Below, piece after piece: positions 1 to 9,150 of a stretch of DNA of 64,000 bases (the stretch's first letter is position 1; every line of letters begins with the position of its first letter). The stretch is from contig NZ_RKHG01000001.1 of the NCBI RefSeq assembly GCF_003752415.1, positions 3,286,001-3,350,000 on the forward strand, read 5' to 3'. The translations under genes and the position numbers were made by a program. The notes beneath the pieces were generated by a model that saw only the letters and a program-made list of their open reading frames with translations, did not search any database and was not told where the DNA came from. The stretch comes from Luteococcus japonicus. GTDB taxonomy: Bacteria > Actinomycetota > Actinomycetes > Propionibacteriales > Propionibacteriaceae.

Positions 1-1629
1 TATGACGCGCTGTATGACTCCAAGATCCGACACATCCTGGTCCGTCACGAGCAGGGCGCCGGGCATGCGGCCGAGGGATACGCCGTCGCCACCGGACGCG
101 TGGGCGTCTGCATCGCCACCTCCGGCCCCGGCGCCACCAACTTGGTCACGCCCATCGCTGACGCCTACATGGACTCGGTGCCCATGGTGGCCATCACCGG
201 CCAGGTCAACTCGAACTTCATCGGGACCGATGCCTTCCAGGAGGCCGACATCCGCGGCATCACGATGCCGATCAGCAAGCACAACTTCCTGATCACCCGT
301 ACCGAGGACATCCCCCGGGCGGTCAAGGAGGCCTTCCACATTGCCGAGACCGGCCGACCTGGCCCTGTCCTGGTGGACATCGCCAAGGATGCGCTGGTGG
401 GAAGCGCGCCCTTCGTGTGGCCGTCCGGGATCGACCTGCCCGGCTACAAGCCCACCACCAAGCCCCACAGCCGCCAAGTGCGCGAGGCGGCCAAGATGAT
501 CGCCGAGGCCAAGCGGCCCGTGCTCTACATCGGCGGCGGCGTGATCAAGGCACGCGCGGCCGACGAGCTGGCGCAGCTGGTGAAGGCCACCGGCATCCCC
601 GTCGTCACCACCCTGATGGCCCGTGGCGCCTTCCCGGACAGCCACGAGCTGCACATGGGGATGCCCGGCATGCACGGCAGCGTCTCCGCCGTCGGCGCCA
701 TCCAGCAGTCTGACCTGCTGATCGCCGTCGGCACCCGCTTCGATGACCGCGTCACCGGCCGGCTGGACAGCTTCGCCCCCAAGGCCAAGGTCATCCACGC
801 CGACATCGACCCGGCCGAGATCAGCAAGAACCGGATCGCGGACCTGCCCGTGGTCGGCGACGCCCGCGCCTTCCTGTACGAGCTCAATGCGGCCATGGGC
901 AAGGTCGAGATGCAGGACCTGTCCGGCTGGCACCACAACCTGGCCTCGCTGAAGAAGCGCTACCCGCTCGGCTGGGAGGAGCCCACCGAGGGCCGCCTCA
1001 GCCCGCAGTACGTGATCAAGCGGATAGGTGAGCTCAGCGGACCCGACGCCATCTACGCCTCCGGCGTCGGCCAGCACCAGATGTGGGCCGCGCACTTCCT
1101 GCCGCACGAGAAGCCCGGCAAGTGGCTCAACTCCGGCGGCGCCGGCACCATGGGCTACTGCGTGCCCGCCGCGATGGGCGCCCAGGCCGGCAATCCCGAC
1201 GCTGTGGTCTGGGGGATCGATGGCGACGGCTGCTTCCAGATGACCAACCAGGAACTGGTCACCTGTGCGCTGAACGACATCCCGATCAAGATCGCCGTGA
1301 TCAACAACAATGTGCTGGGCATGGTGCGCCAGTGGCAGACGCTCTTCTTCGACCAGCGCTACTCGCACACGGACCTCAACTCCGAGCGGATCCCGGACTT
1401 CCCGAAGCTGGCCGAGGCGATGGGCTGCGTCGGCCTGCGCGCAGAGACCCCGGAGGAGGTCGACGAGGTGATCAAGAAGGCGCTGAGCATCAACGACGGC
1501 CCCGTCGTGGTGGAATTCGTCGTCGAGAAGGACGCCATGGTGTGGCCGATGGTGGCCGCTGGAACCGGCAATGACGACATCAAGATTGCCCGCGACATGG
1601 CACCCGAATGGGAAGAGGAAGCACTGTGA
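1..1629 (+). CDS. ilvB: Acetolactate synthase large subunit, 5' partial
   Basis: This is the catalytic subunit of acetohydroxyacid synthase, a thiamine-diphosphate enzyme. It condenses two pyruvates for valine and leucine, or pyruvate with 2-oxobutyrate for isoleucine. The reading frame is open from base 1 and begins inside the N-terminal ThDP domain at [28 protein letters not shown]. That segment carries the glutamate that activates the cofactor, so only a short N-terminal piece is missing. The central domain follows, and then the ThDP-binding GDG...NN motif ([14 protein letters not shown]...INNN). The C-terminus [10 protein letters not shown] is complete. The gene overlaps ilvN by 4 nt (GTGA), which implies translational coupling. 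It is the first visible gene of an ilvBNC operon; its promoter and any leader lie outside the window. Confidence 0.97.
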   Translation, partial: YDALYDSKIRHILVRHEQGAGHAAEGYAVATGRVGVCIATSGPGATNLVTPIADAYMDSVPMVAITGQVNSNFIGTDAFQEADIRGITMPISKHNFLITRTEDIPRAVKEAFHIAETGRPGPVLVDIAKDALVGSAPFVWPSGIDLPGYKPTTKPHSRQVREAAKMIAEAKRPVLYIGGGVIKARAADELAQLVKATGIPVVTTLMARGAFPDSHELHMGMPGMHGSVSAVGAIQQSDLLIAVGTRFDDRVTGRLDSFAPKAKVIHADIDPAEISKNRIADLPVVGDARAFLYELNAAMGKVEMQDLSGWHHNLASLKKRYPLGWEEPTEGRLSPQYVIKRIGELSGPDAIYASGVGQHQMWAAHFLPHEKPGKWLNSGGAGTMGYCVPAAMGAQAGNPDAVVWGIDGDGCFQMTNQELVTCALNDIPIKIAVINNNVLGMVRQWQTLFFDQRYSHTDLNSERIPDFPKLAEAMGCVGLRAETPEEVDEVIKKALSINDGPVVVEFVVEKDAMVWPMVAAGTGNDDIKIARDMAPEWEEEAL

Positions 1630-2135
1630 CAAGCACCCACACCCTCAGCGTCCTGGTCAGCAATGCCCCCGGTGTGCTGGCTCGCACCGCGGCGCTGTTC
1701 AGCCGCCGCGGCTTCAACATCGCCTCGCTGGCCGTCGGCCCCACCGAGAACGAGTACCTCTCCCGGATGACCGTCGTGGCCGAGGTGGACGACGCCTTCG
1801 TGCTGGAACAGCTCGTGAAGCAGCTCAACAAGCTGATCGAGGTGATCAAGGTCGTCGAGCTGGAGCAGGCCGCCGTCAAGCGTGAGCTGATGCTGGTCAA
1901 GGTCCGTTCCGACATGGGCAATCGCAGTCAGGTCATCGACACCGTCAGTCTGTTCCGTGGGAAGGCCGTCGACGTCGGTCCGGACTCCATTACGGTGGAG
2001 GCCACGGGAAGTCCCGAGAAGCTGCAGGCGATGCTGGAGATGCTGAAGCCCTTCGGCGTGATCGAGCTGGTCCAGTCCGGCCAGGTGGCGCTGGGGCGGG
2101 GCAGCCGCACCATCACCGACAAGGCCCGTCCCTGA
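1626..2135 (+). CDS. ilvN: Acetolactate synthase small (regulatory) subunit
   Basis: This 169-aa regulatory subunit binds IlvB and makes the enzyme sensitive to valine feedback. An N-terminal ACT domain is visible ([33 protein letters not shown]), followed by the second ACT-like half typical of IlvN/IlvH ([31 protein letters not shown]). I chose the GTG at 1626 because it overlaps the ilvB stop in GTGA and gives the normal family N-terminus ([11 protein letters not shown]). An upstream in-frame ATG at 1608 would add six residues inside ilvB. A 60-nt gap with an AAGGAG ribosome site follows before ilvC. Confidence 0.96.
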   Translation: MTSTHTLSVLVSNAPGVLARTAALFSRRGFNIASLAVGPTENEYLSRMTVVAEVDDAFVLEQLVKQLNKLIEVIKVVELEQAAVKRELMLVKVRSDMGNRSQVIDTVSLFRGKAVDVGPDSITVEATGSPEKLQAMLEMLKPFGVIELVQSGQVALGRGSRTITDKARP

Positions 2136-3224
<1,089 letters not shown>

Positions 3225-3304
3225 CGCGCTTCGCCGGGCAAGGCCGGCCGCTGATCTGAGCTGTCGCCACACCCAATTCGTTCCCCGAGCCTGTCGAGGG
3301 GATG

Positions 3305-3335
3305 AGGCCCCTTCCGCGCCACGCGGGAGGGGCCT
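3305..3335 (+). terminator. Terminator hairpin of the ilvBNC operon
   Basis: The 14-bp stem AGGCCCCTTCCGCG pairs with CGCGGGAGGGGCCT (one G-T pair) across a 3-nt CCA loop. It lies 80 nt after the ilvC stop. There is no clear U-tract, as is common in GC-rich actinobacteria. Confidence 0.8.
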
Positions 3336-3345
3336 CGTGCGTCTC

Positions 3346-3380
3346 TTGAAAGACACCCTTGTTCTAGTGACAATAGAACT
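3346..3380 (+). promoter_or_regulatory. Promoter and candidate GntR operator
   Basis: A -35 TTGAAA (3346-3351) and a -10 GACAAT (3369-3374) are separated by 17 bp. The start point predicted 7 bp further on is the A of the ATG at 3381, so the transcript should be leaderless. A perfect inverted repeat GTTCTA-N7-TAGAAC (3361-3379) covers the -10. That is where an autorepressor of the short GntR type would bind to block polymerase. Confidence 0.75.
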
Positions 3381-3731
3381 ATGTTGTGGACCGTGGACCC
3401 GACGTCGCCTACGCCGCTGTTCGAGCAGCTCGCCGCGCAGGTGCGGCGGGCCATTGCTGACCAGAAGCTCACGGCGGGGGAGAGGCTGCCGTCGGCCAAG
3501 GAGCTGGCGGCCTCGCTGGAGATCAACCTGCACACCGTGCTGCGCGCCTACCAGGCCCTGCGCGACGAGGGACTGATCGAGCTGCGTCGCGGCAGGGGGG
3601 CCGTTGTCATTGCGGACGATCCGGGCCTGGTGAACCTGCACCTGATGGCCGACGAGTTGTTGGCCGAGGCCGGGCGGCTGGGCCTGCCGCACGAAAGCGT
3701 CGTCGAACTGCTGGAAGGACGTCGGTCATGA
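3381..3731 (+). CDS. GntR-family transcriptional regulator, YtrA-like
   Basis: This 116-aa protein has an N-terminal winged helix-turn-helix of the GntR family (PLFEQLAAQVRRAIADQKLTAGERLPSAKELAASLEINLHTVLRAYQALRDEGLIELRRGRGAVV). Only a short C-terminal helix pair follows (about residues 78-116), which is typical of the YtrA subfamily. These regulators usually repress their own operon and adjacent membrane or transport genes. The gene overlaps the downstream DUF1648 gene by ATGA, so the two form a two-gene operon. The palindrome over its -10 box fits autoregulation. The inducer cannot be read from the sequence. Confidence 0.9.
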   Translation: MLWTVDPTSPTPLFEQLAAQVRRAIADQKLTAGERLPSAKELAASLEINLHTVLRAYQALRDEGLIELRRGRGAVVIADDPGLVNLHLMADELLAEAGRLGLPHESVVELLEGRRS

Positions 3732-4735
3732 ACGGCACCGCCAACAATGTGGAATTCGTCGACCACCCGCCGGCCCGGGTCTACTGGCTACCCGCGCTGG
3801 TCTGCCTGCTCTGCGCCGCCGGTGGTGCCGCACTGGTGTGGAGCGTGCGAGACCAGCTGCCGGATCCGGTGGCCACCCACTGGGGAGCCGACGGCAGGCC
3901 CGACGGTTTCACCCCGCTGGATCGAGTGGTCTGGACGCATCTGGCGATCACCCTGGGGCTGTCGCTGCCCATGATCGGGCTGGGTGCCGCCCTGAAGCAG
4001 GCCCGCAGCATGGCGCCGGTGACTGCTGGTATGGGCGCCTTCTTGGCGTGTGTCTTCTTTGGCGGCACCTGGACGCAGCGAGGACTGACGACCGAGCAGG
4101 TCGGCGACGAGTGGTGGAGTGCTGCTGTGGGAGCGGTGGCGGCGCTGGTGGTGGGTGCTCTGGTCTGGCTGGCCACGCGTGCCTCGAACGTGGTCGTCCC
4201 GGCCTCGACGGCGCTGCCGGCCGGAGCGCCCACCGTCACCGGCCCCACCAATGGTCGCTTCGCCTGGACCGGGCGGCTTGTCACCGGCAAGGCCGTCTAC
4301 TGGTTCTTCGGCCTGGCCAGCCTGCCGGTGATTGCGCTGGTCGTGCTCTTCGCCGCCCTGGGGAATGTCGGTGGCGCCATCGCCATGGCGGCGACCCTGC
4401 TGGTGGTCGTCGTGTCCTTCCAGATGATGCTCGCCCCGATCACCATCGACTCGCGGGGCCTGCGCACCGCCGGCCCCATCCGCTGGGTCAACATCCCGCT
4501 GGGGACCATCATCTCGGCCGAGGTGGGCCGGACGGTCAGCCCGATGGGTGACTTCGGCGGTTACGGTCTGCGCGGTGCCCTCTTCGACGGCAGTCGTGGT
4601 CTGGTCACGGCCGAGGCGCACACGCTGCTGGTCCACCAGGCCGGCAAGCCGCCGATGTACCTCACCGTCGCCGATCCGGACACCGCGGCGGCCACCCTGA
4701 ACACCCTGCTGCAGCGGCAACGGACGGGTCGATAG
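3728..4735 (+). CDS. DUF1648 domain membrane protein
   Basis: This 335-aa integral membrane protein has an N-terminal DUF1648 segment: a first transmembrane helix, then DPVATHWGADGRPDGF at about residues 46-61 and the next helix LAITLGLSLPMIGLG. About six hydrophobic segments are visible in total, including IALVVLFAALGNVGGAIAMAATLLVVVVSFQMML. A soluble C-terminal part follows (about residues 250-335, SRGLRTAGPIRWVNIPLGTIISAEVG), resembling a PH-like fold. DUF1648 proteins of this kind often sit beside GntR/YtrA regulators, with no settled biochemical role. The start overlaps the regulator stop, so regulator and membrane protein are co-expressed. Confidence 0.85.
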   Translation: MNGTANNVEFVDHPPARVYWLPALVCLLCAAGGAALVWSVRDQLPDPVATHWGADGRPDGFTPLDRVVWTHLAITLGLSLPMIGLGAALKQARSMAPVTAGMGAFLACVFFGGTWTQRGLTTEQVGDEWWSAAVGAVAALVVGALVWLATRASNVVVPASTALPAGAPTVTGPTNGRFAWTGRLVTGKAVYWFFGLASLPVIALVVLFAALGNVGGAIAMAATLLVVVVSFQMMLAPITIDSRGLRTAGPIRWVNIPLGTIISAEVGRTVSPMGDFGGYGLRGALFDGSRGLVTAEAHTLLVHQAGKPPMYLTVADPDTAAATLNTLLQRQRTGR

Positions 4736-4765
4736 ACCAGCGTGCCGGATGGCTAGGGTGGCGGG

Positions 4766-5653
4766 GTGGCACCAGAACTGAGCAGCAACATCACCGACAC
4801 CGCCCTGATCTTCGAGGGCGGCGGCATGCGCGCCGCCTACACCTGTGCGGTGGTGCAGGAGCTGCTGCGCCGGGAGATGTACTTCGATTTCGTGGCCGGC
4901 ATTTCCGCCGGATCCTCCAACAGCCTCAACTACGTGGCACGCGACATCGCCCGCGCCGAGGCGAGCTTCGTCGACATCGCGGAACACCCCGACTTCGGCA
5001 GCTGGCGCACCTGGGTACGCGGCAAGGGAGTCTTCAACTCCGAGTTCATCTACGGACAGACCGGCCTGCCCGGCCAGCCGCTGCCGCTGGACTGGGAGGC
5101 CTTCAAGGCCAATCCCGCCACCCTGAATGTCGGCGGCTTCAATGCTCGCACCGGGGAACATGTGTACTGGACCCAGGATGACATGCCTGACCTGCCCGCC
5201 ATGGCACAGCGGATCCGTGCCTCGTCGACCATGCCCGGGCTGATGCCGATCGTCCAGATCGACGGCGACCCGTGGTGCGACGGGGCACTGGGGCACAGCG
5301 GTGGCATCGCGCTGGACGCGGCCAAGGCCGCCGGGTATGAGAAGTTCTTCGTCGTGCTCACCCGCGAGCCGGGCTATCGCAAGGCCCCGGCGCGGCACCC
5401 GCGGGCCTATGACGTGGTCTTTCGCCGCTACCCGAAGATCGCGCGCGCCCTGCTGGACCGTGCCGAGAACTACAACCGCACCCTCGACGAACTCGCCGAA
5501 CTGGAGCGACGGGGAAGGGCATACGTCTTCCGGCCCACGCACATGAAGATCGCCAACCAGGAGCGCCGGATCGACCGGCTTCGCGAAGCCCATGCCCTGG
5601 GGGATGCTCAGGCGAAGCGCGAGCTTCCGGACTGGGAACGCTTCCTGTCCTGA
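4766..5653 (+). CDS. Patatin-like phospholipase family protein
   Basis: This 295-aa serine lipase/esterase belongs to the patatin family and has a Ser-Asp catalytic dyad. Visible motifs are the oxyanion loop EGGGMRAAY (residues 18-26), the nucleophile motif GISAGSSN (GxSxG, Ser near residue 49) and the aspartate in DGALG (near residue 172). There is no signal peptide, so it is probably cytoplasmic or membrane-associated. The bacterial YjjU-type subfamily fits its length. A -10 like TAGGGT at 4754-4759 lies 6 nt before the GTG start, predicting a leaderless mRNA and supporting this start. The lipid substrate is unknown. Confidence 0.88.
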   Translation: MAPELSSNITDTALIFEGGGMRAAYTCAVVQELLRREMYFDFVAGISAGSSNSLNYVARDIARAEASFVDIAEHPDFGSWRTWVRGKGVFNSEFIYGQTGLPGQPLPLDWEAFKANPATLNVGGFNARTGEHVYWTQDDMPDLPAMAQRIRASSTMPGLMPIVQIDGDPWCDGALGHSGGIALDAAKAAGYEKFFVVLTREPGYRKAPARHPRAYDVVFRRYPKIARALLDRAENYNRTLDELAELERRGRAYVFRPTHMKIANQERRIDRLREAHALGDAQAKRELPDWERFLS

Positions 5654-5669
5654 TCCCTTGCCCGCAGGG

Positions 5670-6236
5670 TCAGCGGCGGACGGCCAGGACCACCGCGAGG
5701 TCCGGTGCGACGGCCACCTCGGTGGAGGCGAAGCGCTCGTCGGTGAGCCAGCTCCGCCGCAGGGTGTCGACGGCCCCGCAGAATTCACGCGGTGGCCACT
5801 CGCTGCTGGGTTCGAAGTCGTCGATCACGACGATGCCGCTGGCTTCCACCAGCTCCCAGGCAAGGTCACGGTCCACGTGCTCGGCGGTCCGGCGATTCAT
5901 GTACAGCAAGGAGAAGGGCGCCCGGGAGCGCAGGGTGTCGCAGCCGCCATCGAGCACCTCGATGTCGCTGCCTTCGAGGGTCTCGCGGGCACGGGCGGCC
6001 CGTTCCGCGTCGCGCTCCACGCAGACGACGTGGGTGTCCGCCCACGCACCGCTGCGCAACCATGCGACGCCTGCTCCGCTGCCGGTCCCGGCCTCGGCGA
6101 CCGTGCCTCGCCGACCCGCGGCCAGCGTCGCCAACAGCCGTCCGGTCTCGTTGCGGGTGGTCTGCAGCCAGCCGGTCACCAAGGACTGGTGCAGGGCCCG
6201 GCTGACCAGTTCGGGAACCACGTCGGGAGTGCTCAC
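5670..6236 (-). CDS. Class I SAM-dependent methyltransferase-like protein
   Basis: This protein of about 188 aa has the Rossmann motif I of class I methyltransferases (GTVAEAGTGSGAGVAWL) and the acidic end of strand beta2 (VVCVERDAERAARA). An O-methyltransferase-like layout follows, with VVIDDFEPSSEWPP near the C-terminus. The acceptor is unknown. I placed the start at the GTG at 6236 (M-STPDVVPELVSRALHQ). An AAGACT hexamer lies 6 nt upstream, and longer in-frame extensions give low-complexity residues. It converges with the patatin gene (16 nt between stops) and diverges from the DUF3152 gene. Confidence 0.72.
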   Translation of the reverse strand: MSTPDVVPELVSRALHQSLVTGWLQTTRNETGRLLATLAAGRRGTVAEAGTGSGAGVAWLRSGAWADTHVVCVERDAERAARARETLEGSDIEVLDGGCDTLRSRAPFSLLYMNRRTAEHVDRDLAWELVEASGIVVIDDFEPSSEWPPREFCGAVDTLRRSWLTDERFASTEVAVAPDLAVVLAVRR

Positions 6237-6350
6237 CGGCACAGTCTTGCAGCCTCTGGCAAGGGTATTTGTGTCGCTCGCAGGGTGAGACCTGCCCACG
6301 GCGGCCCGATCTGCAGCGCACTCCTGCCCTTCAGCCCTAGGCTGGAGGAC

Positions 6351-7211
6351 GTGAGCACGCCAGAGCACCGTCCAGACCGCCCCGCCGTTCGGGTCACGCC
6401 GCGTGGTCTGCGACTCGTCTCCTTGACTGCGATGGCCATGCTGCTGGGCCTGGTGCTCCTGGGGTTGTCGTCGATCATGCGTGGTTGCTCCTCGAAGCCC
6501 GCCGAGGACCAGGCGGTGCCTGCGCCCGCACAGCCACCCTCGGCGACGCCCAGCGCCACACCCAGCCCCAGCGCCACACCCGGCCCCAGCGCCTCACCAA
6601 CCCCCAGTGCCTCGCCCTCCGTGAGTGCCAGCAGCGGCTCCGATGATGACCAACCGGATGCACAGGGGATGAAGCACACCGGACTGACCGGCAAGGGCAC
6701 CTGGCAGACGGCCACGCTGGAGGTCGCGCCGGCCAAGAAGACCGTGGCCGTGCACCGTTATGCCGTGAAGGTGGAGGACGGGACGAAACTCAAGGCCAAT
6801 GACGTGGCCCGCCAGGTCAGCGGTGTCCTCAACGACCCGCGCGGCTGGACCGGCCACCAGGGACACTCCTTCCAGTTGGTCAAGGATGCCTCCACGGCAG
6901 AGTTCACCATCTTCCTGGCTTCGCCAGGCCGCACCCAGAAGATGTGCCCGCTGGACGTGAAGATGACCTGGAGCTGCTGCAGCGGCAACAATGTCCTGCT
7001 CAACACGGACCGGTGGCTCTACATGACCCCCACCTATACGGACCTCACCGCCTACCGTGCCTACATGGTCAACCACGAGGTGGGGCACTTCATCGGCAAG
7101 GACCACGTCGGCTGCCCCGCCAAGGGTCGCAATGCGCCGGTGATGATGCAGCAGAGCAAGCGGATCGACGGCTGCAAGCCCAATCCGTGGCCCACCACGG
7201 ACGGCAAGTAG
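6351..7211 (+). CDS. DUF3152 domain secreted/membrane-anchored protein
   Basis: This 286-aa protein has an N-terminal transmembrane or signal-anchor segment (LVSLTAMAMLLGLVLLGLSSI, residues 21-41). A Ser/Pro/Thr/Ala linker with SAT/PSP repeats follows at about residues 55-95. The C-terminal DUF3152 domain has a metalloprotease-like HEVGHFIGKDHVGCPAKGRNAPVMMQQ motif (HExxH...H). The HExxHxxxxxH signature suggests a zinc-dependent extracellular enzyme, although the family is not biochemically defined. TAGGCT at 6338-6343, 7 nt upstream of the GTG at 6351, sets the start and predicts a leaderless mRNA. In-frame sequence upstream of 6351 lies antisense to the neighbouring methyltransferase and is not part of the protein. 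Confidence 0.87.
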   Translation: MSTPEHRPDRPAVRVTPRGLRLVSLTAMAMLLGLVLLGLSSIMRGCSSKPAEDQAVPAPAQPPSATPSATPSPSATPGPSASPTPSASPSVSASSGSDDDQPDAQGMKHTGLTGKGTWQTATLEVAPAKKTVAVHRYAVKVEDGTKLKANDVARQVSGVLNDPRGWTGHQGHSFQLVKDASTAEFTIFLASPGRTQKMCPLDVKMTWSCCSGNNVLLNTDRWLYMTPTYTDLTAYRAYMVNHEVGHFIGKDHVGCPAKGRNAPVMMQQSKRIDGCKPNPWPTTDGK

Positions 7212-7235
7212 CCCGGCGTGGCACAATGGCCCCAA

Positions 7236-7360
7236 CGTGTTCCGGGGTCGGTGCAAGTCCGAACCGGCGGTGACAGTCCGCGACCCGTCAGCCTCCAGCT
7301 GGCGGTTGACCTGGTGGAATTCCAGGACCGACGGTGAAAGTCCGGATGGGAGGAAACACG
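7236..7360 (+). promoter_or_regulatory. FMN riboswitch (RFN element)
   Basis: The conserved RFN core is visible: CGTGTTCCGGGGTCGGTG at the 5' end, then AACCGGCGGTGACAGTCCGCGACCC, a variable stem (CCTCCAGCTGG), GACCTGGTGGAATTCCAGGACCGACGGTGAAAGTCC split over P4-P5, and the closing GGATGGGAGGAAACACG. The element binds FMN and turns down riboflavin genes, and ribD starts 137 nt downstream. CACAAT at 7222-7227 is a possible -10 placing the start of transcription just before the element. Confidence 0.95.
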
Positions 7361-7497
7361 TGGAGCCGGCGGCTGTCGTCCTGACAGTGCCGATTCCTGG
7401 TCTGGCCGTCGTCTGACGACGTCCAGGGCGAACGCGCATCCGTGCGCGTCCTCGCACACCCCGGTGCACGGCAGTGGTGCCGAAGCAGGGGAGCGAG
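7361..7497 (+). promoter_or_regulatory. Expression platform between riboswitch and ribD
   Basis: These 137 nt link the RFN aptamer to ribD. They contain short complementary GC-rich segments (for example GGCCGTCGTC with GACGACGTCC around 7402-7423 and ACGCGCATCCGTGCGCGT around 7432-7449). These could form alternative hairpins, but there is no U-tract. The ribosome site AGGGGAG lies just before the ATG, so either translational or transcriptional control is possible. Confidence 0.5.
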
Positions 7498-8541
7498 ATG
7501 GACAACAGCAGCCAGTGGGCGCAAGAAGCCGCGGCGATGGAGCGTGCTCTGGAGCTGGCGGCCCTGGGCATCGAAGCCGACCCCAATCCACGCGTCGGCT
7601 GCGTGCTGCTCGACCCAGACGGTCTTCTGGTGGCCGAGGGATGGCACCAGGGCGCGGGCACGCCGCATGCGGAGGCGATGGCCTTGGCGATCGCCGGAGA
7701 ACGGGCTCGTGGCTGCACCGCCGTCGTGACCCTGGAACCGTGCAACCACACCGGCCGCACCGGGCCCTGCGCCAAGGCCCTTGTCGATGCGGGCGTCGCC
7801 CGTGTCGTCTTCGCCCAGTCCGATCCCAACCCCATGGCCGCCGGTGGGGCTGCCACGCTGCGCGCCGCCGGGATCCAGACCGAACCGGGACTGATGGCGG
7901 ACCGGGTCGAAGCACTCAACGCCACGTGGAACCACGTGCTGCGCACCGGACGCCCCTGGGTCACCTGGAAGTTCGCCGGCACCCTTGACGGTCGCAGTGC
8001 CGCCGCCGACGGCAGCTCGCAGTGGATCACCGGCGCGGCCATGCGTCGGGTCATGAATGAGCGCCGGGCACGGTGCGGCGCCGTGGTCGTCGGCACGGGC
8101 ACGGTGAAGGCCGACGACCCCCGGCTCACCGTGCGTGACGAGCAGGACGAGCCCGTGCAGCGCCAGCCGCTGCGCGTCGTCGTCGGGGATTCCCCCGTGC
8201 CCGCCGCGGCACGGGTGCGCGGACGCGACGGTCTCTACCGGCAGCTGCCGGGCGGCGACGCGACGGCGGCACTCGAAGCCCTGGCCTGTGAGGGTATCCA
8301 CCACGTCTGGCTGGAGGGCGGCCCCACCCTCGCGGCGGCCTGGTGGCGGGCCGGAGTCATCGACGAGGTGATCGCCTGTCTGGCTCCTGCCTTGCTGGGT
8401 GCCGGAACTGCCGCGGTTTCGGACCTTGGCATCACCACCATCGCCGACATCAGCCGGCTCCAGCTCATCGACGTCGAACGCCATGGCGACGACGTCGCCC
8501 TCATCCTCAACCGCCCCACTCCCAACTGCAAGGAGAAGTGA
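7498..8541 (+). CDS. ribD: Bifunctional riboflavin deaminase/reductase
   Basis: This 347-aa enzyme catalyses the second and third steps of the GTP branch of riboflavin synthesis: deamination of the pyrimidine and NADPH-dependent reduction of the ribose. The N-terminal deaminase domain has the zinc site HAEAMAL and PCNHTGRTGPC (about residues 55-95). The C-terminal reductase domain begins with PWVTWKFAGTLDGRSAAADGSSQWITG (about residue 150) and ends near 340. The ATG at 7498 is preceded by AGGGGAG; a GTG eight codons upstream is less likely. The gene is directly followed by ribE, with the stop and start codons abutting. Confidence 0.95.
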   Translation: MDNSSQWAQEAAAMERALELAALGIEADPNPRVGCVLLDPDGLLVAEGWHQGAGTPHAEAMALAIAGERARGCTAVVTLEPCNHTGRTGPCAKALVDAGVARVVFAQSDPNPMAAGGAATLRAAGIQTEPGLMADRVEALNATWNHVLRTGRPWVTWKFAGTLDGRSAAADGSSQWITGAAMRRVMNERRARCGAVVVGTGTVKADDPRLTVRDEQDEPVQRQPLRVVVGDSPVPAAARVRGRDGLYRQLPGGDATAALEALACEGIHHVWLEGGPTLAAAWWRAGVIDEVIACLAPALLGAGTAAVSDLGITTIADISRLQLIDVERHGDDVALILNRPTPNCKEK

Positions 8542-9150
8542 ATGTTCACCGGAATCGTCGAGGAACTCGGCAGCGTCCAGTCCATCGAGCACGGCGCGGA
8601 GTCCGCGGTGCTGCGGATTCGTGGCCCCCTGGTGGTCAGCGACGCAATCCCCGGGGCGTCGATCAGCTGCAATGGCGTCTGCCTCACCGTCTTCGAACAC
8701 GACCAGACCAGCTTCAGCGTCGACGTGATGGCCGAGAGCCTACGTCGCTCCTCGCTGGGAGAACTGACGCAAGGCTCGCCGGTGAACCTGGAACGGGCGA
8801 TGGCCGCCACCGGCCGCTTCGGCGGACACGTCGTGCAGGGGCATGTGGACGGCACCGCCCGCATCCTGGCGCGCACGCCGGGCGAACGCTGGGAGCTGGT
8901 GCGCTTCGAGCTCCCCGCAGGTTTGGCGCGCTATGTGGTGGAGAAGGGCTCGATCACCGTCGACGGCGTCTCCCTGACCGTCAGTGCCATCGGCGAGGAC
9001 TTCTTCGAGGTCTCTCTGATCCCCACCACCCTGGAGCTCACCACACTGGGCAGCAAGCAGGTGGGTGACCGGGTGAACCTGGAGGTGGACGTGTTCGCCA
9101 AATATGTCGAGAAGATGCTGGCGGCCAAGGAATCGGAGGAGCAGGAATGA
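8542..9150 (+). CDS. ribE: Riboflavin synthase alpha chain
   Basis: This 202-aa protein performs the final dismutation of two 6,7-dimethyl-8-ribityllumazine molecules to riboflavin. It has the hallmark N-terminus MFTGIVEELG and the two internally repeated lumazine-binding barrels. The first contains ISCNGVCLTVFE and ends in SSLGELTQGSPVNLERAM; the second starts at GGHVVQGHVDGTARI and contains ITVDGVSLTVSAIG. The length is normal for the family. It starts immediately after the ribD stop and overlaps ribBA by ATGA. Confidence 0.96.
   Translation: MFTGIVEELGSVQSIEHGAESAVLRIRGPLVVSDAIPGASISCNGVCLTVFEHDQTSFSVDVMAESLRRSSLGELTQGSPVNLERAMAATGRFGGHVVQGHVDGTARILARTPGERWELVRFELPAGLARYVVEKGSITVDGVSLTVSAIGEDFFEVSLIPTTLELTTLGSKQVGDRVNLEVDVFAKYVEKMLAAKESEEQE

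Noticed and set aside
5592-6350. Long N-terminal extension of the DUF3152 protein
   Set aside because: The frame is open upstream but lies antisense to the methyltransferase gene. The leaderless promoter and the signal anchor fit the GTG at 6351.
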